NCBI GenBank assembly: GCA_963801985.1
Contig: CAWDGV010000007.1
Span: forward strand, 248,001-312,000
Direction: 5' to 3'
DNA: 64,000 nt
Origin: JABDQZ01 sp963801985
Lineage (GTDB): Bacteria > Pseudomonadota > Gammaproteobacteria > Chromatiales > Chromatiaceae
The notes below the pieces were generated by a model, which was not told where the DNA came from, made no database searches, and saw only the letters and a program-made list of their open reading frames with translations. The position numbers and the translations under genes were made by a program. The stretch's first letter is position 1. Every line of letters begins with the position of its first letter. This document shows positions 7,122 to 15,691 of the stretch, one piece after another.

Positions 7122-8053
7122 GACAATTTGCCCGCTCCAGCAGCACCGATTCTGGGATCAAGAAAAGAATACAGGATATCAGTAAGCGAATTAACCATGA
7201 CATAAGTCACACTGATCACCAGTACGCAGGCCTGAACCACGGGATAATCCCGTTTTTGAATTGAGTCGATCATCAGGGTTCCCAGGCCAGGCCAGTCAAA
7301 CACAGTTTCGGTAACCACCGCACCACCCAACAATGCACCTAACTGGGCTCCGATAATGGTAATTACCGGTAGCCAGGCATTTCTCATAGCGTGCTTCCAG
7401 ATGATAGTGGCTGGATGAACGCCTTTGGCCCAGGCCGTACGAACAAAGTCCTCTCCCAGGGTTTCCAACAGGCTGCTGCGAATCATCCTGGCCAGAATTG
7501 CAGCCATTGAAAGACCCAGGGTGAGCGCCGGTAACACTAGATGCCAGGGGCCTTCATTACCACTGACAGGTAACCATCCAAGCCACAGAGAAAAAAACAA
7601 TACCAGCAATGGGCCAAGTAAAAAGTTAGGTATCGAAAGTCCGGTCATGGCCAGCAACATGGAAAGCTTGTCAATCAGCTTACCCTTGTAAACAGCAGCC
7701 AGAATGCCTATAGGTAATGAAATCATTAAGGCTGCGATCAATGCTGCCAATGTCAATTGCACAGTAGCCGGTATGCGTTCAGCCAACAGGCTGCTTATGG
7801 GTTGTTTGGAGTGCAATGACTGACCGAAATCGAGTTGTACAATTCCAGTTAAAAATTCTGCCAGTTGTACAATCAAGGGTTTATCCAGGCCCAGTGACGT
7901 GCGCATTGCCTGACGGTCAGTCACTGTGGCAGATTCACCAAGCATGACATCAACCGGATCACCGGGTATTAGATGAATCAGCATAAATACAACCACCGTC
8001 ACCGCCAGTGTTACCATAATTGCACTGAATAAGCGTTGCAGTACAAATACCAT
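7118..8053 (-). CDS. Peptide ABC transporter permease, DppB/OppB type
   Basis: 311 residues. The N-terminal membrane helix runs into the LIHLIPGDPVDVMLGE motif that is diagnostic of DppB/OppB permeases. Five further helices follow, with the EAA loop near residues 205-225 (FVRTAWAKGVHPATIIWKHA). Forms the heteromeric channel with the downstream DppC-type permease, to which it is translationally coupled by a 4-bp overlap (ATGA). The preceding YkuD gene ends 3 bp away, so all belong to one operon. Confidence 0.92.
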   Translation of the reverse strand: MVFVLQRLFSAIMVTLAVTVVVFMLIHLIPGDPVDVMLGESATVTDRQAMRTSLGLDKPLIVQLAEFLTGIVQLDFGQSLHSKQPISSLLAERIPATVQLTLAALIAALMISLPIGILAAVYKGKLIDKLSMLLAMTGLSIPNFLLGPLLVLFFSLWLGWLPVSGNEGPWHLVLPALTLGLSMAAILARMIRSSLLETLGEDFVRTAWAKGVHPATIIWKHAMRNAWLPVITIIGAQLGALLGGAVVTETVFDWPGLGTLMIDSIQKRDYPVVQACVLVISVTYVMVNSLTDILYSFLDPRIGAAGAGKLS

Positions 8054-8056
8054 GGC

Positions 8057-8572
8057 TTACTCAGTAATGATCACAGACATGTTGTTCTCAACCTGCTCAA
8101 ACAATTCAATGATGTCCGGGTTTCGCATTCTGATGCAGCCATGCGAGCGGGGTTCACCCATGGGCTCGGCGTCTGGGCAACCATGCAGGTAGATATAGCG
8201 GCGCAGGGTATCGGTTAAGCCTCCCTGGTTAATACCTGGCTCAGTTCCACACAACCAAATAATGCGGGTTAATATCCAGTCTCTCTCAGGAAACTTTTCG
8301 GCCAGCTGTTGTGAATAAATTTCCCCGGTTGGGCGACGTCCCTGGAAAACCGTATTGGGTGCACAATTATGTCCAATTTTAAGGCGAATCCGATGCTGCC
8401 CTCTCGGCGTGCAGCCTGAACCATTGAGCTCTCCAGGACCGTTTAATGCTGAAGAAATACTGTATTCGCTAATGACATTATTATTTTCCCATAACCTCAG
8501 GCATTGATCAGAAAGACTGACTTCAATATGTCTGGCTATAGCGGATGCTGTTGAGTGATTCATAATTACCAT
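8057..8572 (-). CDS. Cytoplasmic YkuD-domain enzyme, probable L,D-carboxypeptidase (ElsL-like)
   Basis: 171 residues consisting of little more than a YkuD domain. The catalytic motif is intact: H130-G131 (YIYLHG) and S143-HGCIRM with catalytic Cys146 and Arg148. There is no signal peptide or lipobox, unlike periplasmic L,D-transpeptidases. Signal-less YkuD proteins of this size include Acinetobacter ElsL, a cytoplasmic L,D-carboxypeptidase that trims the terminal D-Ala of recycled tetrapeptides. The setting between a peptide-binding protein and peptide permeases, with nagZ 2.2 kb away, supports a recycling role. The start overlaps the upstream binding-protein gene by 41-50 bp. The family is clear; the specific reaction is inferred. 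Confidence 0.8.
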   Translation of the reverse strand: MVIMNHSTASAIARHIEVSLSDQCLRLWENNNVISEYSISSALNGPGELNGSGCTPRGQHRIRLKIGHNCAPNTVFQGRRPTGEIYSQQLAEKFPERDWILTRIIWLCGTEPGINQGGLTDTLRRYIYLHGCPDAEPMGEPRSHGCIRMRNPDIIELFEQVENNMSVIITE

Positions 8573-10064
8573 CTGCGGATAAAACGTAACCGGTAAGGTA
8601 CTGATTCAAAAATGCCTGCTGGTGTTCATACCATAAGGGAATATAAGGTAAATCCTTGTGCAGGATAGCCTGAATCTTTCTGTAGACTTGTGCCTGCTGT
8701 TCAAGTGTTTGCATCGTTAATACCTGATCGAGCAATTGATCAATTTGCGAAGAGAGGTAACGTCCGCGATTAGCGCCACTTGGTGGCAACGATTTTGAGT
8801 GGAAGACATATTTGAAAATATCGGGTGTATTTATACCCACCCAACTGAGACTGTACATCTGAAAATTCCCGGCTTTGATATCTCCGAAAAAAGTACCCCA
8901 ATCATAACTTTTTATATCTATATCGATACCGACTTCAGCAAGTTGACTCTGGATGATTGTTGCCAGCTTGATTCTAAAAGGATCTGTGGAAGTTTTATAA
9001 ACCAGTTTTAGCCGGTTTGATTCATTGTAACCCTGCCCCGCCAGTATTTTTTTTGCCAGGCGTGGATCATAAGGAATTTTTTGCAATGCCGGATGACCGG
9101 CCCAGTGTTGCGGTGGAAGAATCGATTCTGCCGTGACTGCTGCCCGATTAAAAGCGAAATGAATAATTGCATCACGATTGATCGCATGACTGATTGCCTT
9201 ACGAATTTCCTGGTTACCTGTAAGCGGGTCAGCCAGGTTAAAACCGATATAGGTAAAATTACTGCCCTTGCGGGAAGTATATTTAATACCTGGCTGTTGG
9301 CCGAGGTAATGTACCATTTCGGGTGACAGATCATTCTGCAGTAAATCCACTTCCTGGTTAAGTAACTTAAGAACCCTGACCGTCGGATCTTTCACCTGTA
9401 AAATTTCAAAGAGTTGTCCATCAACACGTCTTTGTAAAAGCAGTTTTTGCTGAGAGATTCTTTCAACCAGTTCAAGAGGGCCGCTGCCTACAGGCTGTAG
9501 ATTAAAGTTGTGTTGTGACTCAATCAGCTTTTCCGGTAAAACAGCAATATGCAGGTAAGCAGGAAATAATGGATCAGGCGCAGACAAGATGAAGTCCAGT
9601 GTTTCATCATCGATGATTTTGATATCACTGATCATTGAAACTGCCTCACGATGAGGCGACAGGTTTACGGCATCCAGTACATAGCGATAACTGGCAGCAA
9701 CATCCCTCGCAGTGACTTGCTCACCATTGCTAAAGGCAGGGCGATCTGCAGCCAAATAAAACCGGTACGTCCGATCATTAATCAGTTCCCAGTCTGCCAG
9801 TGATGGCTTAGGCAAGAGTTTGTCATCAAATTCAACCAGCCGGGAATAAAGCAGTTGATTTATTCTTTCAGAGCTTGCATCCGTGGCAAATCTTGGATCA
9901 AGATTTGATGGCCCTGCAGATAAGGCAAAGCGGATGGTACTGTCCGGGCCTGGTTCGCTGCAGCCGCTCAAAACAACATTCAGTACCAGGAAAATCAGGG
10001 CCTGGTAATAAAATTTATGGCGGACAATGAAAATTCCCAAGTTTAACCCTGAGCGGAAAAACAT
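8523..10064 (-). CDS. Peptide-binding lipoprotein of ABC importer (SBP_bac_5)
   Basis: 513 residues. An N-terminal hydrophobic segment ends in a lipobox (VLSGC, Cys about 35), so the mature protein is a periplasmic-facing lipoprotein. The family features include SAGPSNLDPRFATDASSERI near the mature N terminus, the VTARDVAASYRYVLD segment, and the C-terminal LPYIPLWYEHQ. Family 5 binding proteins carry peptides, nickel or opines; with DppB/C-type permeases and a YkuD peptidase in the operon, murein peptides are an attractive ligand. First gene of the operon; the ATPase genes are missing. Confidence 0.88.
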   Translation of the reverse strand: MFFRSGLNLGIFIVRHKFYYQALIFLVLNVVLSGCSEPGPDSTIRFALSAGPSNLDPRFATDASSERINQLLYSRLVEFDDKLLPKPSLADWELINDRTYRFYLAADRPAFSNGEQVTARDVAASYRYVLDAVNLSPHREAVSMISDIKIIDDETLDFILSAPDPLFPAYLHIAVLPEKLIESQHNFNLQPVGSGPLELVERISQQKLLLQRRVDGQLFEILQVKDPTVRVLKLLNQEVDLLQNDLSPEMVHYLGQQPGIKYTSRKGSNFTYIGFNLADPLTGNQEIRKAISHAINRDAIIHFAFNRAAVTAESILPPQHWAGHPALQKIPYDPRLAKKILAGQGYNESNRLKLVYKTSTDPFRIKLATIIQSQLAEVGIDIDIKSYDWGTFFGDIKAGNFQMYSLSWVGINTPDIFKYVFHSKSLPPSGANRGRYLSSQIDQLLDQVLTMQTLEQQAQVYRKIQAILHKDLPYIPLWYEHQQAFLNQYLTGYVLSADGNYESLNSIRYSQTY

Positions 10065-10094
10065 TTGTACAATATCATGGGTAATTTTCTCTAC

Positions 10095-10658
10095 CTAACA
10101 ACCATCCTGGCAGTCATTTATTTCATCAGAGACATACTTGATACTGTGATGCACGCTTCCACCAAATTTCAGAAGCAGGTCTTCAGGATAGGAACGACGC
10201 CATTCCTGAGTCTCGATATTCATATTGTAATAACCGGGATCAGCAGAGACTTCTTTACCTAGCCAGGCTGGTTTATCAAAAAGTTCATCCTCGCTTTCCA
10301 ATTCGATTTCAGCGATCACCAGCCCGGTATTCTCACGCGCAAACACATCTATTTCCCAGGTATGAGCACCCTTTCTTACAAGGTATCTTATCTTCTCGAT
10401 AACAGGCTTAACGGCAATATTTTCAAGAATTTCCCGGGCATCCTCTAGCGGAATTTCATATTCATACTCTGAACGGGTTATACCATTGGTTGAACTTTTG
10501 ATATTCAGGAAAGCCTTGTCATTACCCTTGGTGCGGACACGTACTGAACGCTCGGGACCACGGCTCAGGTAGCCCTGGATAAGGTGCGATGAACTATCTG
10601 TTTCTTTTTTCCAGTCTTCGTTAGTAACCAGGAATTTTCTTTCGATTTCTGTAGCCAT
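10095..10658 (-). CDS. CYTH-domain (triphosphate tunnel metalloenzyme) protein
   Basis: 187 residues. The N-terminal EIERKFLV is the ExExK signature of the CYTH superfamily, followed by alternating basic (RSVRVRTKGN, KAFLNIKS) and acidic (SEYEYEIP, IAEIELESEDE) strands that line the metal-dependent tunnel. Bacterial members hydrolyse inorganic triphosphate or, less often, make cAMP; the physiological substrate here is unknown. It follows rlmD by 8 bp and is probably co-transcribed with it. The C-terminal 25 residues fall outside the conserved domain. Confidence 0.85.
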   Translation of the reverse strand: MATEIERKFLVTNEDWKKETDSSSHLIQGYLSRGPERSVRVRTKGNDKAFLNIKSSTNGITRSEYEYEIPLEDAREILENIAVKPVIEKIRYLVRKGAHTWEIDVFARENTGLVIAEIELESEDELFDKPAWLGKEVSADPGYYNMNIETQEWRRSYPEDLLLKFGGSVHHSIKYVSDEINDCQDGC

Positions 10659-10666
10659 TTTTTTAC

Positions 10667-11998
10667 CTATTTTGATAACAGTGCTATGGATTCAACATGG
10701 CCGGTATGCGGAAACATATCCATTACGCCAACGGCATCAAGGCTGTAACCTTTTGTATTGACCAGGATATCCAGGTCACGTGCGAGCGTACCCGGATAGC
10801 AGGAAACGTAAACGATTCTGCTGGCATTGAATTTATCCATAATCTGGACAACCTCCAATGCACCACTACGAGGTGGATCAAGCAGAATCTTGTCGAAAGT
10901 TTCTCCAAGCCAGGCCTGGCCTTCCACAGCTTCGTATAAATTTGCCAGGTAATAGCGGGTGTTTTCCAAACCATTGGACAAGGCATTTTGCCTGGCCCTG
11001 TCAACAAGGTCCTGGTCGCCTTCCACACCAACAACTTCCTCAGTCCGGGTTGCAATCGGCAAGGTGAAATTACCCAGTCCACAAAAAAGATCCAGCACCT
11101 TGTCCTGCTTTTCAACTTGCAGCAATTCAAGTGCCAGGTTAATCATTTTGCGGTTAATATCGCTATTAACCTGGGTGAAGTCTGTTGGCAGGAAATTGTA
11201 TTTCAAATCAAAGTCTGGAATCGCATAGTTTAAAGTGACAGCTTCTCCAACCAGTGGTCCTACCGTATCAGGGCCACCGGACTGTGTATAGATAACAACC
11301 CCGTATTGACGCCCAAAATCCTGCAGCCGCACTTCATCATCCGGCGACAATGATTCAAGAATTCTGAAAATGAGAATGCATTGGGTGTCATCTACCGCCA
11401 CTTCGATCTGCGGGACCTTGTCACGGATACTGAGTTGCGAAACCAGGTCAGCCAGGGGTGAAATCAACAGTCCTACGGCAGGATGCAAAACATGACACTG
11501 CTCTGTATCGGTAATAAGGCCCGTGCCTCTTTCCCTGAAACCTACAAGCACCTTTTCTTTCTTGCTGACATATTTGACACCGAGTCGTGCTTTGCGTCGA
11601 TAACCCCAGGCGGAATCATTCACCAGTGGAGGAAGCATTGATTTTGGAGATACCTTGCCCACACGCTTTAATGTTTCCATCAGGGCAGCCTGTTTAGCCT
11701 CTATCTGGTCTTCAGACGACAGATGCTGCAAGGTACAGCCGCCACAAACACCAAACACATTACATCTGGGCGATATTCGCCGGTCAGAAGCCTCGAGCAC
11801 TTCCACGGTGGCAGCTTCATCATAGCGTTTCTGTTTTTTCAAATAACGCGCAAGTACTTTCTCACCGGGTAAAGCACCGGTAACAAAGACGGTTTTACCG
11901 TCAACATGGGCAACACCTTTGCCGTCATGGTTTAACGATTCAATTTCCAGTGCAACAGGTTCCTGTGGAAGCCGGTTACGTCGCCTCCTTCTAGCCAT
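10667..11998 (-). CDS. rlmD: 23S rRNA (uracil-1939-C5)-methyltransferase RlmD
   Basis: 443 residues with the full RlmD architecture. A basic N terminus (MARRRRRNRL) precedes a TRAM RNA-binding domain (about 12-68). The 4Fe-4S cysteines are C79, C85 and C88 (CNVFGVCGGC) with a fourth near C168. The Rossmann methyltransferase domain has LDLFCGLGNFTLP (SAM binding), LDPPRSGA, and the catalytic cysteine in VSCYPGTLARD. The enzyme transfers methyl from S-adenosylmethionine to U1939 of 23S rRNA. Length and motifs match the E. coli protein. Confidence 0.95.
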   Translation of the reverse strand: MARRRRRNRLPQEPVALEIESLNHDGKGVAHVDGKTVFVTGALPGEKVLARYLKKQKRYDEAATVEVLEASDRRISPRCNVFGVCGGCTLQHLSSEDQIEAKQAALMETLKRVGKVSPKSMLPPLVNDSAWGYRRKARLGVKYVSKKEKVLVGFRERGTGLITDTEQCHVLHPAVGLLISPLADLVSQLSIRDKVPQIEVAVDDTQCILIFRILESLSPDDEVRLQDFGRQYGVVIYTQSGGPDTVGPLVGEAVTLNYAIPDFDLKYNFLPTDFTQVNSDINRKMINLALELLQVEKQDKVLDLFCGLGNFTLPIATRTEEVVGVEGDQDLVDRARQNALSNGLENTRYYLANLYEAVEGQAWLGETFDKILLDPPRSGALEVVQIMDKFNASRIVYVSCYPGTLARDLDILVNTKGYSLDAVGVMDMFPHTGHVESIALLSK

Positions 11999-12017
11999 TA
12001 ATTAACCACCCGTAAAT

Positions 12018-12656
12018 TTACTTCTGTTTCCAGGAACCACTGCCGGTCTGGTACCACCAGCCCGGTTTGGCCTTTTCACTCCATTTTTTGGCAAAGACAG
12101 CACGAACATCCTTTTCCCACTCCGGATGGCCATTGGCATTGGCAATTGCTTTGTAGAGACTGTTTCTATCCTTGTTTTCTTCATTTAACAGGCTATTAAG
12201 CGTACCCCGCTGCTTGAGCGAAACTGCTGCCTTGTCTTTCCAGCTAACAAGGCCCTGGCTATCAAAGCCGATGACACCCTGGGCGTAAAAGGCAGCAAGT
12301 TTGCCATGCCTGTTCGCCATGCGTGATTCCAGCCTTTTGATCTCAGGCGTGTTAACGGCAAAATCAGGCTGGGCTGCAACGGCATCGCTGATCAGGAATC
12401 CGGAAACAGAGGCTACCAGGCGGGATGGCTCTGAAAAGAGTAATAATGCGCCTTTATCATCCTTGTCATCCGGTATGTTTTGAGGATCATTTGCAGGCTC
12501 ACCAAGAATTTCATCCACAATTCTTTCTGCCGCACGTTCTGCCTGAGATGCAGGGAAATAAACATTGATGGTGACACAGGCAGCCAGCGTCATCATAGTC
12601 GCAAGAAAAAACGTGTATCCCAGTCTGGTGAATAGTTTCATTTCATGATTCCTCAT
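12018..12656 (-). CDS. DUF1318 lipoprotein, fused YnbE-like and YdbL-like protein
   Basis: 212 residues, or 207 if started at the second ATG (12641). The lipobox LAAC lies at residues 24-27, followed by VTINVYFPASQAERAAERI, a YnbE-type N-terminal motif. A linker leads to a C-terminal YdbL/DUF1318 domain (KRLESRMANRHGKLAAFYAQG ... VRAVFAKKW; about residues 105-195). In E. coli, YdbH, lipoprotein YnbE and YdbL are encoded together, and YdbH is one of the AsmA-like proteins that move phospholipids to the outer membrane. Here the two small partners appear as one lipoprotein directly downstream of ydbH. The fusion reading is inference from the two domain patterns. Confidence 0.7.
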   Translation of the reverse strand: MRNHEMKLFTRLGYTFFLATMMTLAACVTINVYFPASQAERAAERIVDEILGEPANDPQNIPDDKDDKGALLLFSEPSRLVASVSGFLISDAVAAQPDFAVNTPEIKRLESRMANRHGKLAAFYAQGVIGFDSQGLVSWKDKAAVSLKQRGTLNSLLNEENKDRNSLYKAIANANGHPEWEKDVRAVFAKKWSEKAKPGWWYQTGSGSWKQK

Positions 12657-12690
12657 GCTGTAAAATAATAGTCCTGTCGATACTTCGACA

Positions 12691-14793
12691 TTATTGAATA
12701 CTGGGTGTTCCTGCTTCGCTGATATTGATTAGCCGGTCTACCAGAATGTTCCAGTCTGTCTGGCGATTATGACCAATCACATCAATGCGCGGTACACCGC
12801 CACCCTTGACCAGATAATAACCCTGATTCGCATCAGCCACACCATCCATTTCACAAACACCCTCTCTTAACTTGCAGGAAAAACCAATCTGGTCATAGCC
12901 AAAATCTTCAAAAAAACGCATAAAAGTTCGTGATAAAGCGCCTGCAGCACCAGTCCCTCCCAGGTTTGAAATATTATCTACCGCCTTTTGGCTGATTCGT
13001 TTGCGCCCGGTATTTTTCGAAGTCAAGAACCTCGCATCAAATTTTGTCGGCTCCCAGTTTTCCAATACCAGTTGACTGATCTGTCCATCGATATTGCCAG
13101 TAATTCGTCCGAATTCAAATGTCTGGGTCAATTGCTCAAGATCGATACCTACAAATTCCACATCTGTCTTGAGCACCGGCCATGAACTGAGTAAATGACT
13201 GACCTCTAAATCCTTGAGCAAAATACTGCCATCAAAGACCTTGACCAGTAAGGTGCCATCAATTTTTGCATTTCGCTGCCTATACGAAACAGAAGGTATT
13301 ATCCCGGAAATTTTACCCTGCATTTGCGGCCACTCCAGTGCCTCGGTTATCAATGAGAGACTGACGGGTGTCAGCAGTCCTTCAAATTGAACTGCCGGAG
13401 CAGAAGCCGAATAATCGAGCGCAAATTTTTCGATCAGCAAACTACCATCGAAAATTGGCAGGCTGGTCGTTTCGGCGATGGCAATTGAGTGGCTACTGGT
13501 TTGTAACGGTATGCTGGTCTGCCCAAAAGCAACCGTTTCAAATAAACGGGCCTGGTCAAAACCTAAAAAACTGCTAGATGTATACCCGTCTTTCGGACTG
13601 TCGATGATTCCGTGTAAATTTTTGAATGTAAATTTACTGTCTCCTTTATTTGGATGATGCTCAATGTTGATGCCGGAAAATTTGAGCTGGTAATCGCCGA
13701 TATTACTGTCGCTAAGTGAAATCTCGCCACTCAACTTGCCATTAGCATTGAGCTGCGCCAGTTCATTGCTGATCACAGGCAAAAAATAGAACGAATAGAT
13801 ATCCGCCAATTCCACTTCGTTTAGCTTGAAAAGGCCATTAACTACTTGTTTACTTTGACCATTCAAATTACTGGCAGTAGCACGAAGGTAGTTATCGGAA
13901 AAAGATATCTTCTGGATGTTCCACTTATTCGCTTTACTTGCAGTTGCATTCCTGAGCTCAACAGATAAAGGCCGTTGTTTGAAGTCCGAATAAAAAAACG
14001 GCGTCAATATTTCACCATTGGTTAAATCAATGTTCAGTCTTTTAAACTCTTGCGCATCAGGTTGATGCAGTTGCTTCGCCGAAATTTGAAATGCCAGATT
14101 TTCACCCAGAAAATCGCCCGCCAGGTTGCTGAAAGCCATGTCTTTAAAATGCAGTCTATATTCTGAAAACTGCCGGTTTCCTTCCGTATTAATCTGGATG
14201 TCCCCTGACAGCAGTGATTCAAATTCAATGTCACCAGCCAATTCAGGGGCAAGTTCAGTAAAGAGTGTTGAATTCACCTTGACCTTATCAAGCTTCAAAT
14301 CCATGCGTTTCAATGACGGCAGAATTTGGATATTTGCAGTTATATTTCCAGAATAAAATTGCAGTCCGGTCAATCCTATATCAACCTGGTCACTCGCCGG
14401 CTGATAGGAAATGGCCAACCTGGCATTTTTGGTCTTGATGGGTTTGCTTGTTAATGCCACGGCCGCTTCGCCACATTGTATATTCAGGCGATTTAATTCC
14501 AGCCTCTCACAATCAACGAGCAGCTTACTGAAGCCAAACGGCTTGTTTTGAAGCGGCATGAATTGTTCAATAGAGAGTTGAGCGCGACTGCTTTTCTCAT
14601 GCAGATGATTCACCGTCAGCGAAAGTTGCCTGGCGACAATCTGCGTATTTTCAATTGAGCCAATATCAACTTTTAGATAAGACAGTGCATATAGATCCTG
14701 CGTCATCCCGCAAAAAGCGAGCAACGACAGTAAAATTGAATTTTTATGCGTCAGGAAAAACACCAGTCGATAAATACCTGTCACCCCTGTCAC
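12691..14793 (-). CDS. ydbH: YdbH-like AsmA-family intermembrane transport protein
   Basis: 700 residues, shorter than the roughly 880-residue E. coli YdbH. A hydrophobic N-terminal signal segment (about residues 9-28) is followed by a long beta-rich periplasmic region with repeated amphipathic strands. The C-terminal block (VDNISNLGGTGAAGALSRTF, FFEDFGYDQIGFSCKL, then the YYLVKGGGVPRIDVIG tail) is the YdbH/dicarboxylate-transport-domain signature. It is thought to form a hydrophobic groove bridging inner and outer membranes for phospholipid transfer. The downstream lipoprotein gene is its probable partner. The start overlaps cysM by 50 bp. Confidence 0.78.
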   Translation of the reverse strand: MTGVTGIYRLVFFLTHKNSILLSLLAFCGMTQDLYALSYLKVDIGSIENTQIVARQLSLTVNHLHEKSSRAQLSIEQFMPLQNKPFGFSKLLVDCERLELNRLNIQCGEAAVALTSKPIKTKNARLAISYQPASDQVDIGLTGLQFYSGNITANIQILPSLKRMDLKLDKVKVNSTLFTELAPELAGDIEFESLLSGDIQINTEGNRQFSEYRLHFKDMAFSNLAGDFLGENLAFQISAKQLHQPDAQEFKRLNIDLTNGEILTPFFYSDFKQRPLSVELRNATASKANKWNIQKISFSDNYLRATASNLNGQSKQVVNGLFKLNEVELADIYSFYFLPVISNELAQLNANGKLSGEISLSDSNIGDYQLKFSGINIEHHPNKGDSKFTFKNLHGIIDSPKDGYTSSSFLGFDQARLFETVAFGQTSIPLQTSSHSIAIAETTSLPIFDGSLLIEKFALDYSASAPAVQFEGLLTPVSLSLITEALEWPQMQGKISGIIPSVSYRQRNAKIDGTLLVKVFDGSILLKDLEVSHLLSSWPVLKTDVEFVGIDLEQLTQTFEFGRITGNIDGQISQLVLENWEPTKFDARFLTSKNTGRKRISQKAVDNISNLGGTGAAGALSRTFMRFFEDFGYDQIGFSCKLREGVCEMDGVADANQGYYLVKGGGVPRIDVIGHNRQTDWNILVDRLINISEAGTPSIQ

Positions 14794-15637
14794 AAATTAT
14801 GGCAACAATGGTGGCATTTTCCACTTGCCCGGATAATTGTATAGCAGCTGCAACGGCGCCTCCTGAGGAAACCCCGGCAAATATGCCTTCAACAGCAGCA
14901 AGTTGACGCGTTGTGTCCTCCGCCAGTTGCTGGGAAATATCCATTTCCAGGTCTACAGACTCCCTATGGAAAATCTTTGGTAAATAAGCTTCAGGCCAGC
15001 GCCTGATACCCGGGATGCTGGACCCTTCCTCAGGCTGAACACCGATTATCTGAATACCCTGGTTCTTTTCCTTTAAAAACCGAGATGTTCCCATAATGGT
15101 TCCGGTTGTACCCATGGCACTGACAAAATGAGTAACCTGACCATGTGTATCGTTCCAGATTTCCGGGCCAGTAGTCTGGTAATGTGCTTCCGGGTTATCC
15201 GGGTTGGCAAACTGGTTTAATACTTTCCCCTTGCCTTCACGCTCCATTTCATCTGCCAGGTCGCGCGCACCTTCCATGCTGGCCTCCTGGGAAACAAGTA
15301 CCAGCTCGGCACCGTATGCCTTCATGGCTGCACGCCGTTCGACACTCATATGATCAGGCATAATCAAAATCATGCGATAACCTTTAATAGCTGCCGCCAT
15401 CGCCAGTGCAATTCCTGTGTTACCGCTGGTCGCCTCGATCAAGGTATCACCCGGTTTGATTTCCCCCCGCGCTTCAGCACGTTGAATCATGGATAAAGCA
15501 GGCCGGTCTTTAACAGACCCGGCCGGGTTATTACCTTCAAGCTTTACCAGGATGGTATTTGCTGAATTGGGATTCATACGCTGTAATCGAACCAGCGGTG
15601 TGTTACCAATAAAATCTTCGATAGTCGGATAATTCAT
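14744..15637 (-). CDS. cysM: Cysteine synthase B
   Basis: 297 residues, a fold-type II pyridoxal-phosphate enzyme. The cofactor lysine is K43 in NNPAGSVKDRPA, the substrate loop is EATSGNTGIALA and the phosphate-binding glycine loop is SAMGTTGTIMG. The signature NPAGSVKDRPA and the short length indicate CysM rather than CysK. It makes cysteine from O-acetylserine and sulfide or thiosulfate. Divergently transcribed from the TonB receptor gene with 54 bp between starts. Confidence 0.93.
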   Translation of the reverse strand: MNYPTIEDFIGNTPLVRLQRMNPNSANTILVKLEGNNPAGSVKDRPALSMIQRAEARGEIKPGDTLIEATSGNTGIALAMAAAIKGYRMILIMPDHMSVERRAAMKAYGAELVLVSQEASMEGARDLADEMEREGKGKVLNQFANPDNPEAHYQTTGPEIWNDTHGQVTHFVSAMGTTGTIMGTSRFLKEKNQGIQIIGVQPEEGSSIPGIRRWPEAYLPKIFHRESVDLEMDISQQLAEDTTRQLAAVEGIFAGVSSGGAVAAAIQLSGQVENATIVAIICDRGDRYLSTGVFPDA

Positions 15638-15691
15638 AAAAAAGTCAGGTTCAGATGCTTTTGCAGATAAGTAATTGTATTATCTGGGTTA

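Noticed and set aside
10065..10262. A 65-codon plus-strand frame opposite the CYTH gene
   Set aside because: Most of it is complementary to the CYTH coding region and it lacks any supporting motif.
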